A DNA stretch of 64,000 nucleotides, from assembly GCA_032717465.1 (NCBI GenBank), contig JAVRFU010000131.1, positions 1 to 64,000 of the forward strand. Direction: 5' to 3'. This DNA comes from Coenobita brevimanus (Eukaryota > Arthropoda > Malacostraca > Decapoda > Coenobitidae). A program made the translations under genes and the position numbers. A model generated the notes under the pieces. The model had not been told where the DNA came from and searched no databases. It saw only the letters and a program-made list of their open reading frames with translations. Positions 9,929 to 21,171 of this stretch are shown here, piece by piece. The stretch's first letter is position 1. The number at the start of each line of letters is the position of its first letter.

Positions 9929-10810
9929 TACCTGTAGGCCTATAATGTTTCTCTAGTGCAGAGTAAGTTTCATGCCAGAATGATCTTTGAAAGTAGTTTT
10001 ACCTTGTATTTTAATTTCCAGAAACTGTGCTTCATAGACCTAGGCAGGCTAACTACCATGGTTACTTTTTCTTGGGAACATGATTAGTTTTCTTATTCGT
10101 AGGAACACATTTACTTTATATATTCTCAAGAACATGATTACCATAGTTCAAATTATTCTCAGGAATGTGGTTACTGGTGGGCTAACTAACATGATTATCA
10201 TATTCTTAGCAACATGGTTAGTTTCCTTATTTATACAAACACTTATTTAAGTTATTCCCAAGAACATGAGCAATTCAACTTACTTTCAGGAACATGGTTA
10301 GCCTACTAATTCTGAGGAGCAAGGATAAAACTGCTAAGCTCAGCTATATATTGTATTATCATTATTGCAAGTATATTAAACACTATTTGCATCCTCATTC
10401 ATCATGTATTTCTTTTCCCCAGAAAATTTGCTTCTCTTCATTTTGTAACTAGGCCTCTAAGGGCAAGAGATAAATACAATTTTTTGAAGTTTTTATGTTG
10501 GAAAATAATATCCTAGAGGAAGAGGGCTTAAATTTAGGCATTTAGATTTTTAATGGAATGTGGTTGGAGTTAGCGGTCAAGTGATTGAACTTGGTGGTAC
10601 TACCATTAACTCCAATCACATACCATATATATATGTATATGCAAAATGATGTTCCACAGATATTTGGCATTGCTCTTAATATAAACTTTAGTGACTGTTG
10701 AAGGATTTGAGGGGTAAACGAAATTACTTTTGCACTTAGTTCAAGTTGAAGTATACAATCAAAATAAATACATGGCACTTTTTGATTGGATACTAACGCT
10801 CCTACCCTAC
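9929..10810. other. Non-coding stretch (likely cadherin intron or 3' flank) with a degenerate repeat
   Basis: No gene is seen. Between about 10020 and 10335 a loose motif (TTCTCAGGAACATGGTTAG) recurs six to eight times at 35-55 bp spacing. The rest is AT-rich and ends at the donor site of the last visible cadherin exon. Confidence 0.5.
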
Positions 10811-11026
10811 CTCTCCATTGACTCGTAAGTTCCTAATGCAGCCGAGGAATGCAGCATCTGTGACTCGTGCTGGCCATGCATGCTGGAGGTGTTCTGGGGG
10901 AGGGTGAGCCAGGCCGCCCACCTGCAGAGGCGCTGACACACTCAAGGCGCGTTCTTGTGGTGGCAGTGGACCAGCCACTCTGCATTCTCCACCACCCTCA
11001 CATCGATCTACAACAATTTCTACCTT
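10811..11026 (-). CDS. CadN: CadN-type classic cadherin, exon encoding end of laminin G domain
   Basis: This 216-bp exon (72 codons, phase 0 at both ends) is bounded by acceptor CTCATTTTCAG|AAG and donor GGAGAG|GTAGGG. It encodes KVEIVVDRCEGGGECRVAGP, LPPQERALSVSAPLQVGGLA and AAFLGCIRNLRVNGE. The APLQVGGL and F-x-GCIRNLRVNG blocks are the terminal strands of the first laminin G domain of non-chordate classic cadherins. It follows the 11937-12083 exon in frame. The transmembrane and catenin-binding exons that should follow are not found further down in this window, so they lie outside it or were missed. Confidence 0.85.
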
Positions 11027-11936
11027 CTGAAAATGAGAAATAAATACTGTATAAGCAAATAATAACTAAATAAATAAATACAGTAATCTCTTGATTATCC
11101 GGACGGCCATTACCCTGACAATCCATTTCCTGGATGTTGTGATCTGGCTGTTAGAAACCATTATATGTACATTTTTCCATAATATCCAGACAAAATGCTT
11201 GCATCCAGATGGAAATTATGGCTGCACGAACATTTTTGCATCTGACTGGGCAGGAATAGCCTGGTGGTGCTATCATTGTTGCTAGATGGCAATTGTGTAG
11301 TAAACAGCTCCTCCCAGACAGTTGTTTTGGCAGTGAACATGTTGGTTTTTGTGGTTGTTCCCTACCTGCTTCAGGCCTTGTTGTTCCTTGCATGCCTCTT
11401 CCTAGGGTGTGTGATGATGGCCCCTTCACCAAGGAAAAGGAAGAGGGTAGTGCTGACTCTTTAGAAGCAGGAGATCCTAGGTAAGACTGATGTGGGATGG
11501 TCGCATCATGAGTGCTGACGATTTTTTTTTCTAGCTTACTACAGTATACTGTACCATGCTCTTGTTCTATTATTCCATGATTCTATTTCATTTTACCATT
11601 ATGTTTTGTGTGCACACTGCATTTTTAGGTCTGTTTGACCAGACTGAGTAGTGTTAAACAACAGGAACAAGTGTTGTACGATGTACTGAAGTGACCTAAC
11701 ACTGGCTTCCAAAATTAGGTTATGTACGAAAGGGGGTCAGGGGAGAAGTCCATTATCCCGATGGAACCATTACCCGGACATGCCTTTAGCTCTATTATGT
11801 CAGATAATCAAGGGATTACTGTAATATACTGCACATCTGTATTTCAAAATCTTTCATTCATCATCCTAACTCAGTTTCCTGGTACCTCATCTATCTATGA
11901 TTGTTAAATGTATGGTAAGCCATTACGATATCCTAC
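11027..11936 (-). other. Cadherin intron
   Basis: A 910-bp intron bounded by the GTAGGA donor next to 11937 and the TTTTCAG acceptor next to 11026. It is AT-rich. No mobile element is recognised. Confidence 0.8.
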
Positions 11937-12083
11937 CTGTGGTCCCCAAATGAGATCTAGCCTGTGCCACTCCCAGTCTGCCAGTGAAGGAAGGTGTGGA
12001 CCTGCCAGGAACACGGGTCCACTGCCTGAGTCCAGTAACACCTGAGGCTGTCCCCCCACCAGCTGCACACTCACAACATCCTC
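11937..12083 (-). CDS. CadN: CadN-type classic cadherin, laminin G exon
   Basis: This 147-bp exon (49 codons, phase 0/0) has acceptor GCTTGCTACAG|GAG and donor CCACAG|GTAGGA. It encodes EDVVSVQLVGGQPQVLLDSG, then SGPVFLAGPHLPSL, then ADWEWHRLDLIWGPQ. These are the central strands of a laminin G domain, with the typical V-x-L-VGG-x-P-x-V-LLDSGSGP and W-HRLDL pattern. It joins in frame to the exon at 13311-13524 upstream and 10811-11026 downstream. Confidence 0.88.
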
Positions 12084-13310
12084 CTGTAGCAAGCACTACT
12101 TTAAGGAATGAAGTTCCTGGTGATGATGATATGATGATGATGTAGAGGAGGAGGAGTAGGAGGAAGTTTGTGAATAAAAATTTGAATGATGATATTAAGC
12201 AGTGATAAAATATGCAAAAAGTGCTTCAGCAACTTCTCATTGTCAAATATTTCAGAACTGCAAAAAAAGACAGACTCAATACAAATAGCATTTTTAAAAA
12301 TTTTTACTTTCATAAACAAGTCTAGAACTGAAATAATGTGTGCGGCTGCTTCATTAAAAATAAAAATGAAAGAAATAAATGAACACAAGATATCACATGA
12401 GATTTAAATACAAGAACTGAATGGCCTAAAAAAAAAAAAAAAAAAAAAAAGTAACAATTGTATAATACAATATTAATAAGTACAGATCAAAATACGCCGA
12501 GACAATGCAAATGATGTTAAATGCAAGTTCCTTATGCCTCAGAACAATTCATAATCAATCCCAAATAAAAAATTGAATTTCTGGACTCAGAGATTCATTT
12601 ACCTCAGTATCACAACAGGTGTGTTAGGTATTTGTAAACTAGGCAAGTGGTAACAAGATCTGCCAGTGTATATTTTCAAAAAGTTTTGCTTTAACACCTA
12701 TTAAAGTTTTTTTTTTTGAACTCATAATTTGTCTGAACATTCTCTCTTTCGTATCCCCCAAAAAGATGTTCTGTCTAGAAATTATGCTTGGAGAAGGAGA
12801 CATTTTAAATTCAGATTATTGGATGGAAGCAGTGACCAAGTATTGGTCCCGGATCTTAGGAGTTGTGGGATTTGGAATGCTGAGAGATTACTGATATTTC
12901 TTTAATGCACTGCACAAGCATAGCTATGCCTTGGACCCCCGCATCCTGAATGAGGTAATATGGGATTTGCTGTTATCACTTTCTTAATTACCTGAAGGCA
13001 TTAGAGATGGATACCTTCATGTGGTGGCACAAACAGACCCAGATGATGGAGCTGCCTGGGTATCCTAAATACCCCTGACTCCTTTTCCATTCTCCAAATC
13101 AGGCCATAAATATAACAACAAAAACCTACTTAAATAGGGGGTATTTCTGTGTCATTGTGGTCCACCCCATGTGTTGATCCGGCATACAATAACATAACTT
13201 CAGCCTAACCTGTGTAGAACAATGGTAGCCTACACTTAGGCCCCTTCAAAGTACAGTACTGTGCCTTGAATGATACAATATAAAATTGGTTGTTACTACT
13301 GTTTACCCAC
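12084..13310 (-). other. Cadherin intron
   Basis: A 1.2-kb intron between laminin G exons. It carries a short GATGAT run (12120-12145), an A21 run near 12430, and no recognisable element. Confidence 0.8.
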
Positions 13311-13524
13311 CTGAATGGGTGTTGTTTCTGCATTAGTGTGGTCTGCCTCCCCTGCTGGTCCAGCATACAGCAACAGACCATCGGCCCGACCAGTGCGGAA
13401 CTCAACAGAGATGTGTGCATGTGTGCAAGGCTGGATAGGAACTGCCCACGCCCACCCTTTACCTCGAAAGTTCCGACTGAGCTGCTTACAGGCCGACCCG
13501 CTGGTTCCCTCTGGGCAGACGCAT
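13311..13524 (-). CDS. CadN: CadN-type classic cadherin, exon for EGF end and laminin G start
   Basis: This 214-bp exon (one base plus 71 codons) has acceptor CATTCTCCAG|ATG and donor ATTCAG|GTGGGT. Its first base completes the codon split at the end of the 19354-19670 exon. It encodes CVCPEGTSGSACKQLSRNFR, closing an EGF-like module (C-x-CPEGTSGSAC). It then encodes GKGWAWAVPIQPCTHAHISV and EFRTGRADGLLLYAGP, the opening strands of laminin G. The exact phase fit with both neighbours is strong evidence for a real gene. Confidence 0.88.
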
Positions 13525-14091
13525 CTGGAGAATGTGCAAGAAGCTATAATATTATACTAGAAACAATCTCTATTTATCCTTTCTGCAGAGTAACATCTTT
13601 TTATAATACAGTACTTTTTTGCTGCTTCCAGACAACTGCATTCAGTCTGGCTGAGTTCCACTGTAAATAGTGTCAATGAAGGGTATATTTAACCCCTCCA
13701 GCTCAGAAAGTGTGTCCTAAGGCAAATATAATAATCTGAAAGTAACAAAAATAACACAAATAACATATCACTGGTCTGATGAAGTAACTCATTCAGTACA
13801 TTTTTGTCAATGAATTTTATCATATTTAATGCAAGATGACTACTGTTTAGTAAAGACAGATCTCTTGTAGTGTAGGAGTTAAAAAAGGATATCTTACCTC
13901 TCTGGCTGAAAAGTTTCTTCTACAGTAAATATAACTGTCTGGTGGTAGTAAATAATAATATGAAGAAGTGTCACTGTACTGAATGACTAGAGAGGAGTTA
14001 GAACACTTGAACCAGAAGGATGGCATTCCATAGGTATGAACCCCAAGAGGTGACTGTATGCTTTTCCATCAGATAATGTTACAAAGGAAAG

Positions 14092-14556
14092 TTGTTGTTG
14101 TTAAGTAACCCTGGTCTGTCTGGCCAAGTAAACCCTCAACCATAGGCAAGCAACTGGCCCTGCAGGGTCATCCCATGCTACCAATCAATGTTCCATTAAG
14201 AAGAACTTCATCACGGCATGGTGTAGGGATGAGAGTGGAGGTTTGGTTCCTGGATGGACACTGCATTTGCATCCCACCCACCCCAGTTATAGGAGGCATC
14301 ATAGTAGGCCCCACTATTTGGTTATATGGCTGTATGGTTACCACCCAGCACTGTAAATGGTTTCCTGGGTTACAGGAAACCATTAGACTAGTCATTCAGT
14401 GTACAGTTACCTGAAGTGAAAGAAAAATTAAGAGGTAACAGGATGGATGGGAAGAAATATGTATAGAGGAGAGCAGACACAGAAAAGTAATGATAAAGTT
14501 GAAGGGAGAAATAGGCAGCACATCAAATGAGTGGATTATGGGTGACTCCACCTTCC
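14092..14556 (-). mobile_element. Diverged SINE with SINE-1 head and a different (AAC)n tail
   Basis: Read on the minus strand, the first ~270 bp align with SINE-1. They include the CACTCATTTGATG head, the CCTGTAACCCAGGAAACCATTTAC core and GGTGGTAACCATA. The sequence then leaves the SINE-1 consensus. It ends with a different body (GGATGACCCTGCAGGGCCAG, then GGTTTACTTGGCCAGACAGA) and a TTAACAACAACAAC tail. It is older than the other copies, judging by the number of differences. Confidence 0.65.
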
Positions 14557-14599
14557 ACACACAATAGAAAGTAGGCTGGTAATCTACCTTTAAATTTAC

Positions 14600-17500
14600 T
14601 GGATTATGATCGTGATTAAGGTGATTAACATTCAAGGATTATCAAAGGTAAAGGCTAAAGAGGCAGAAGCATTAGCAGATGGCAGAACTATACTCTGTTT
14701 AACTGAAACACAAAAGAAAATTAGAGATGTAAGCTTCAGTAACAGAATAAATATCATAGAAGAAATGAGAGAAACGAATGATAGGAAGGGTGGAGGGATA
14801 ATGATGCTGCACCAAGATAAGAAAGAAATATCCTTCAACAAAGTAAATACAAAAAATAGAGACATTTTATATGTAAAGGAATTATTAGAGGATGGGAATT
14901 AAAGATAATAGTAGTATATTTTAGTGTTAGCGATAAGCAGAGAAATCACTCCATGAGAATAGAAATAGAAAATATATTAGAAAATAGCCTAGGAGAGCCA
15001 CTGTTGATAGTAAGGGACTTCAGTGGTCATGTTGGATTGAAAGGAAAACAAAGGATGGATGATAATGGTAGAATGATCATAGATTGGATGGAGCAATATA
15101 AATTAATAATGCTTAATGATGACATATATTGTCAAGGAGAATACACATGGACAAGGGACAACCAAAAAAGTGTGATAGATTATGCACTTGTCTCAGATAA
15201 ATTTTATGATAAATATGTAAGTATGAAGATAGATGAAGAGCAGGAGCAAATAGATATATCAGACCATAATTTAATGGAAATTCAACTTAGGGTTAGACAA
15301 GCAGGGAAAACCTACTGTATGATAGGAAAGACTGGGTATGCAGAGACTACTGCAAATCAGATAAAGAATCTTTGAAGAAATATAGAGATGAATTAGAGAG
15401 GTATATGAGAGAGTGGGGTGTGAGTTGGGAGCAGGGCAGTGAAATGGTGGGGGACAGGGCAACTTGGAGGCGATTTGTTTGTGGCCACCCCAAACGGGAT
15501 TGAGGCGTCTGGCAATAGATAGATAGATAGATAGAATGAAAGGAAAATATTGTAAGTGAGAAGCTGAAAAATATAAAGGATTTGGAAGAGAGGATGGTTA
15601 ATATCGCAAAGAGTGTTCTCAAAGGTAAATATAAGAGGAAGAATATAGGGAAACAAGAAAGGGAAGAAGAACCAGTGTAGTTCACAGAAGAAATTAGAAA
15701 AGAGATTAAGGAAAGACGAAGATTAAATAGGAATTGTAGGAATGCAGTTGATAGAGAAGAGCAGGAGAAATGGAGAAACCTGTACATGGAACAAAAGAAA
15801 AAAGTACAGTTAAAAATTGTAAAAGAGATGAGCATACATGAAGAAAAGGTAGCAAAGGAAATAAAAGAAGATAAAAGCAATGGTAAGAACACATGGAAAT
15901 ATATACGGATGTTGAAAGGAGAGAAGGACAAGAACAGAACCTGTCTATTGGACAATGTATATGATGAAGATAACAAGAAATTAGACAGAGAAAGGGTAAA
16001 AGAAGAAGTTGAGACATACTGGAGGGCTGTATATGGAAAATACCTAAATAACATTAGAGAGGAGTGGAATGGAGAAAAAAGGCAGGAATATATTAGAGAC
16101 AGGGATGCTATTAAATTGAGGATAGAGAGAGGGAAACAGTGCCAGGTAGTTAGAAGGGAAGGTGAGGAAAATGGAGGCATGGAGTATATAGGCCTATGTA
16201 GAGAAGAAATTAGGGAGCACTTAGACATGGCATTAAAAATTAAAAGTGATGTGTCCTATATGGAAGAGGAGATAATAAATGAGGAAAATGTGAAAAACTG
16301 TCTAAGAAAAATGAAGACAAAGAAAGCTGCAGGCCCAGATGGAGGAAAACCAGAATTTTACAAAGTTTTCCTAGAAAGTAATGTATTATTATGCACATTA
16401 ATCGACACAATGAAACAAACACTGGAAACAACGGACATACCAGAAGGTTGGAAGGAATCAAATACAGTCATGATACCTAAAGCTAAGAAGCCTAAAGTTC
16501 ATGAGTTCAGGCCTATAGCACTAACAAATACAGGTTACAAACTAATGATGGCAGTACTGAGAATGAGCATAGAAGAACACGTAAAGAGAAATGGATGGGG
16601 AAAAGATACTCAAGTAGGTTTTACAACAGGAGGTAGAGTAGAAAACAACATTCTTGTTCTGAGGTACTGTATAGAACAGACATATAGGAATAGAAAAATT
16701 TTAATAGTTAAATCAGTTGATTTTGCCAAAGCTTTTGATAGTGTTAAAAGAGACTTGATGGTAAAGTTACTAAAGGATTACAAGATAAGTGAAAAAGCAA
16801 TAGATATTATTACAAAACTATATAAGGGGGACAAAACCAAGGTGAAGTTGGATGAGGGAGAAGACCTTACGATACCAGTAAGTAGTGGTATAAGGCAAGG
16901 TTGTACAGGTTCAACCACTTTATTCAAGTTAATAACCTTCAAAATAATTCAGAGACTAGAAGAACTAGATAGGGGCTTTAAAGATGAGGCTTTTAAACTA
17001 ACATCTCTGTTCTTTGCTGATGATGGGATGCTGTTGGCAAGCAATGTAGAAGATGCAGAAAGAGTAGTGGAACAGGTGATGACAACAGGCAGGGAATGCG
17101 GACTAGAAATAAATAAACAAAAAAGTAATATCATAATATTCAACATGAAAGATAAACCAACGGAGATAGCTGGTATAAAGGTTAGTGATAGGCTGAAATA
17201 CTTAGGAATTACAATTAATGATAGTAGACACTTCTTCAAAGCACAGAAAGAGTCAGTGATAGAGAAGGCAGTAAGAATGGCAAACATGACATACTCAACA
17301 GTTGCAAGGAGCTGTTTGAGACTGTTAATCGGAAAAACATACTGGAAGAGCGTAGCCCTCCCAGCAATACTGTATGGCTCCAGTGTAGTAGATTTCACAA
17401 AGCAGGAGATAGATAGACTTCAGAGGATAGAGAACAGTGTGTGTAGGAAGATATTAGGAGCCCCAAGCTATACACAACAAGCAGCCTTACGGGGAGAAAT

Positions 17501-18246
17501 AGGAATATCAAGTATGAGAGCAAGAATTATGGAAAGTCAGCTGAAGTATCTACAGTATATCTTGAGAGGGGAGGGGAATGACCTGATTGAAAGAGTTGTG
17601 GGAGAGATGAGTGTGCAAGTTAAAAAGAATGGATGGATAAAAGGACTAATAGAGGGAGGAAGAATGTTGGATATAAGAGGAAGCAATGTGACAAATGATG
17701 AGATAAAGAAGAAAGTGCAAGGATGGGATACAAAAGTTTGGAAGCAAGAGATGCAAGAAAAAGTGAGCCTGAGAATGTATAGTAAATGGAGAGAAGAGAT
17801 GGGTGGACAAGAGAAAGTATATGACAACAGGGGAGCATCAGTCATTCTCTTCAGGTGTAGGAGTAATAACATGAACCTGAGAGACAGAAGAAGATTCCAA
17901 AATGAATCAACAGAATGCTTTATGTGTGGATACAACACCGAGGATCTGAACCACTACATCCTACACTGCCCTGCCTACAACGAGGAAAGAGAAAAACATC
18001 CTGCATTACAGCGTCCGTACCAGCAAGATGAAGAGAATATTATTGGAACACTATTATTCGATAACAGCAACATAGAAGAAAATAAATCAATGTTATACAG
18101 ATTTTGGAAAATAAGGGAAAAGAAAATAAAGGACTCAATGCCATAAGAAAAAGACCCAGACCACGAAAAGACCACAATAAGACTGCATCAGGAAGTGCCG
18201 ATACCAAGGCAAGACTTCCGCCATTCAACTGAACTGAACTGAACTG
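14600..18246 (+). pseudogene. LINE B copy 1 (B1): EEP, RT and C-terminal zinc-knuckle-like region
   Basis: ORF2 starts at VIKVINIQGLSKVKAKEAEA and has EEP motifs (LCLTETQKK, VRDFSGHVGLKG, ISDHNLMEIQL). It then has an RT with AAGPDGGKPEFYKV, FRPIALTNTGYKLMM, KSVDFAKAFDSVKR, SGIRQGCTGSTTLFKLI and the catalytic FFADDG (17011-17028). The C-terminus carries C-x2-C-x8-H-x4-C (ECFMCGYNTEDLNHYILHCP). The frame is open from 15786 to the stop at 18146. Upstream are a frameshift near 14890, a LINE A insertion (15389-15534) and a TAG near 15680. The 3' UTR has hairpin 18191-18219 and an (AACTG)n tail. ORF1 is missing on this copy. The clade is unassigned. Confidence 0.85.
15389..15534 (+). mobile_element. 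LINE A 3' terminal fragment inserted in LINE B1
   Basis: 146 bp match the LINE A 3' end from AGAGAGGTATATGAGAGAG to GGCGTCTGGCAATAGATAGA. It interrupts B1 between the codons for DELE and NERKIL. The target duplication is short or ambiguous. Confidence 0.85.
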
Positions 18247-19237
18247 AGGCAAAGCGCTATTGTTTTTGGAAATTAAAGATGGAAGGAGAGGAGATAAGAG
18301 GTAGAGGGGCAATGAAAAAGAACTGCAAGAAATGTGGATTTATTGGGAAAGTGAATTACAAGGAACTTTGCAGAAGGTGTGAAGAAGAGGAAGAAAAAAG
18401 GAGGGAAGTATGTCACATGCAAGAAGAGGGTATAAAGGTATGATGTTTATTTGTAATGCCTGCAAACCCAGGGTAAAAATTAACATGGACCAATGTGAAG
18501 AAATGAGGGAAGAGACCCAAGCTATGAAGGAAGAGCTACAGAAAGTGAGAGAGGAGCAGGAAGAGATGGGAAGGAGAATGATATATGAAGAAGGATTGGA
18601 ATGAAAGAGAGGGAAAGGATGAAAGTACAGTGGGGATGAAAGAGAAGTTGGATGAGGTGTCGAAGAAGCACATAGAGCTGCAGGAAAAGATGAATGCCAT
18701 TTATGGAAGATGGGAGGAAAAGGAGAAAGAAATGAAAGAATTGGTAACTAATATTACTGAGAAGGTGCTTAAGAGTGTAATGGAAAATTTAGAAGAGAGA
18801 GAGGATAAGGAAAAGAGAAGGAAGAATTTAGTTGTGTTCAGTGTGCTAGGAAGTGATAATAGGGAGGCCAGAGAGAGAGAAAAAGAGGCTACAGAGGTAT
18901 GTGCTAGAATATTTAAAGAAGTATTTATCCTTCTTTTTCTGTGCCTGCCCTCCTCTCTTCCTATTTCTCCCATCTTTCCTGTCACTTCTTATTGCTTTTC
19001 TTTCCCTTACAGGTAGCTTTACATTGAGTGACAAGCCTAATGGTTTCCTGTATGCCAAGAAACCATTTACAACCCTGGGTGGTAACCATATAACCAAACC
19101 ATACGTGCTCCCTACGTGTCAATAAGTGGGTTGGCGGAGGGTTAGTGCCCCTCCCCTTAAAACAACTAACTCAACAGTCTAATGGCCACCCCTTACGGGA
19201 TTATGGCGTCTGGCAATAGATAGATAGATAGATAGAT
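18241..19237 (+). mobile_element. Composite retroposon: LINE B ORF1 5' part fused to a SINE-1 3' part
   Basis: This copy begins at GAGGCAAAGCGC, immediately after the B1 tail. It contains the first ~650 bp of LINE B ORF1: an N-terminal CKKC/CRRC zinc-like region, then a Glu/Lys-rich coiled coil ending ARIFKEVF, at about 18280-18927. It switches at TTTATCC to the SINE-1 body and ends with (GATA)n at 19237. The minus-strand copy 25387-26368 has the same start, the same ORF1 frameshifts (before MSHARRGYKGMM and after YEEGLE) and the same SINE junction. There, LINE B ORF1 and ORF2 continue beyond the SINE. The + copy stops at the SINE tail, so it looks like a retroposed transcript ended by that tail. 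Confidence 0.75.
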
Positions 19238-19353
19238 TATGATAACCTTGTCTCAGGCTCTTACACGACTAATGAAGTAAAACAGTACTGACACTTGCTG
19301 TTTTTAACATCCTTGGACTGAAAGGGAAAACAAAAAAATCTTGCAAATTGTAC

Positions 19354-19670
19354 CTGGGACATCTATTATGCAATATACAGCGTCCTCCATTAAGACAGGG
19401 GTTGGGTCTGCAAGAAACAGGGTGTGTGATGGCTGCCACACTGGGCTGTGCCTCAGCTGGTGGTGAGGCCTGAGGGTGGGGTGACAGTTGCACATGTGAG
19501 GTGAGGCAAGCGCATGTGCTTCTTGATGTCACGAGCACAGGAGTAACCAGAGCCGTCCTATTTGCATCCACCACCCACACACGTCCCTCACCTGAGTCTT
19601 GCTTTAGTGCTGGTTTGATGCAGGTGTTTACTCCCACCTCGGCAATGTCCACTCCAGAGTCAACTGAGAT
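19354..19670 (-). CDS. CadN: CadN-type classic cadherin, NC-region/EGF exon
   Basis: This 317-bp exon (105 codons plus 2 bases) has acceptor CACCTACAG|ATC and donor GTCCCAG|GTACAA. It encodes ISVDSGVDIAEVGVNTCIKP, then GRVWVVDANRTALVTPV and TSRSTCACLTSHVQLS. This is the cysteine-bearing end of the NC (non-chordate cadherin) region, proximal to the membrane. It then opens an EGF-like module with SCRPNPCLNGGRCILHN. The split final codon is completed by the first base of the exon at 13311-13524. The phase fits the 19967-20155 exon upstream. Confidence 0.88.
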
Positions 19671-19966
19671 CTGTAGGTGGTGTTAACTCCTTCAGTGCAA
19701 TTACTGTATGTGTCTTTTTCATTTTAAAGCATCTTCATTATGTGAGCTTTCTTGTTTTATTATTTATTTATCTATTTTTTACTTAATTACTTATTTATTT
19801 ATCTGTGTGCACAGTAAACCATATACAGTATAGTTAATAATAATATGGGTAATGATGATTATGTCAATGATGATGATGGCATAGGTGATGACAACAGTGA
19901 TGCTAATGCCGAGGCTGATGATAAAATGACAACAATGATGATGATAATGACATGCTTTGTCTTTAC
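19671..19966 (-). other. Cadherin intron
   Basis: A 296-bp intron with TTTAT and GATGATG low-complexity runs, between donor GTAAAG at 19966 and the acceptor at 19671. Confidence 0.85.
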
Positions 19967-20155
19967 CTTTTTACGGTGGAGAAGGAGCAACTGGTCAAGT
20001 GGACGGCGCGAGTGTGTAGCCAGCCAAATTCTCCACCCCTTCCTGCCACGTCCCAAAAAGACTGCCACTGCCTCCAAGGACACCACCCTCACTCCCACAC
20101 CTGCCACATGGTTGATGGCTGCCTCAACATCTTGCAGAGGTGTATGCCCACTCTC
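19967..20155 (-). CDS. CadN: CadN-type classic cadherin, NC-region exon
   Basis: This 189-bp exon (63 codons, phase 0/0) has acceptor TTGAGGGCAG|GAG and donor AAAAAG|GTAAAG. It encodes ESGHTPLQDVEAAINHVAGV, GVRVVSLEAVAVFLGRG, WRIWLATHS and DQLLLLHRKK. The LQDVE, V-x-SLEAVAVF and LLLHRKK blocks are the NC region that follows the last cadherin repeat in arthropod classic cadherins (CadN/DN-cadherin; a paralogue such as shotgun is not excluded). It is the most 5' exon found. The cadherin-repeat exons should lie at higher coordinates but are not seen up to 64000. Confidence 0.85.
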
Positions 20156-21171
20156 CTGCCCTCAATGAAAATTAGATGTATTATGAAGAGGTATTGTCTC
20201 TTCTAAGTACATGAGCCTTTTTCTAATTCGAATAAAACTGCCTTTGTTAGGTTCAGTCACTGCTAATACTGTAGTTTGAAGATCTGAATATACAGTAGGA
20301 AAGATAGTTCTTCTTTGTGTACATTAAAACTTAATGAAATTTCATGAACAGATCCCAGCTAATTCCATCACATCAGTACTGCATGGGATACCTCTAGCAT
20401 ATATCAAAACAGCCTTGTGTTACCAAACTGTGATATGTAAAGGTATGTCATGCTGTTTGCCGGGCTATGGGAAGGCCACTGGGTCTTAATGAATGGGCTG
20501 TTATGTATATGTACACGGAAATGAAAAAAAAGAGTAAAAAAAATCACATCATAGGCATGGTAAAAGTTAACTGCAAAGACTGCATAGCAAGACAATGTGA
20601 GGTACCAGGGGCTCTTAGGAGCTCCCCAACATCTCTTCCTTAGCCATTTACTTTGCATATTGAAGCTTAACCCACTGTGGGACAGGATGACACTTAAATA
20701 TTTAATTCTAGTCACTGCCAACAATCTTTCAAGTGAAGGAGATCCTTGTCCAACACCTGGGTATAAAACTATCTCAATTAATCCTCACAGGGATTCTGGC
20801 TATCACCTCATGAATTATTCTTGCTGAAGGAGTTCCCTGCCCAAAAAAGGTTTAATAATTTACTGCCTTTTTATTATATCCTATACCTTTTTAATATCAA
20901 AACTCCACATGACAAACATAAATGATTATACTAATGCACAATACACAAGGTAAACTTGCAAAAGGAAGGTGTTGTGGCTCTCCTTAGTTTGAAAGTATAT
21001 GGCTCCTAGTGAGACAACATGAATAACCTGGAGAAAGACACTATGAGTCTAAGATCTTAATGTACATGAGAGATAAAGAACTTCAACCAAAGTTGGGTTT
21101 CTGCCATTTACAAAGTCATTATAATCACTGCTAACTCTTGTGACTTGTATGGCTGATTGAATCACAGTACA
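20156..21171. other. No gene recognised (probably cadherin intron)
   Basis: About 1 kb of unique-looking AT-rich sequence precedes the retroelement cluster. No exon with acceptable splice sites was recognised. Confidence 0.5.

Larger units (their letters stand above)
13525..19353 (-). other. Large cadherin intron filled with retroelements
   Basis: This 5.8-kb intron contains a tail-switched SINE (14092-14556, same strand as the gene), a long LINE B (14600-18246, opposite strand) with a LINE A tail inserted in it, and a LINE B/SINE composite (18241-19237). The flanks 13525-14091 and 19238-19353 hold nothing recognisable. Confidence 0.8.

Noticed and set aside
12101..12388. Small ORFs in the cadherin introns
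   Set aside because: AT-rich, no motifs, and inconsistent with the splice structure of the host gene.
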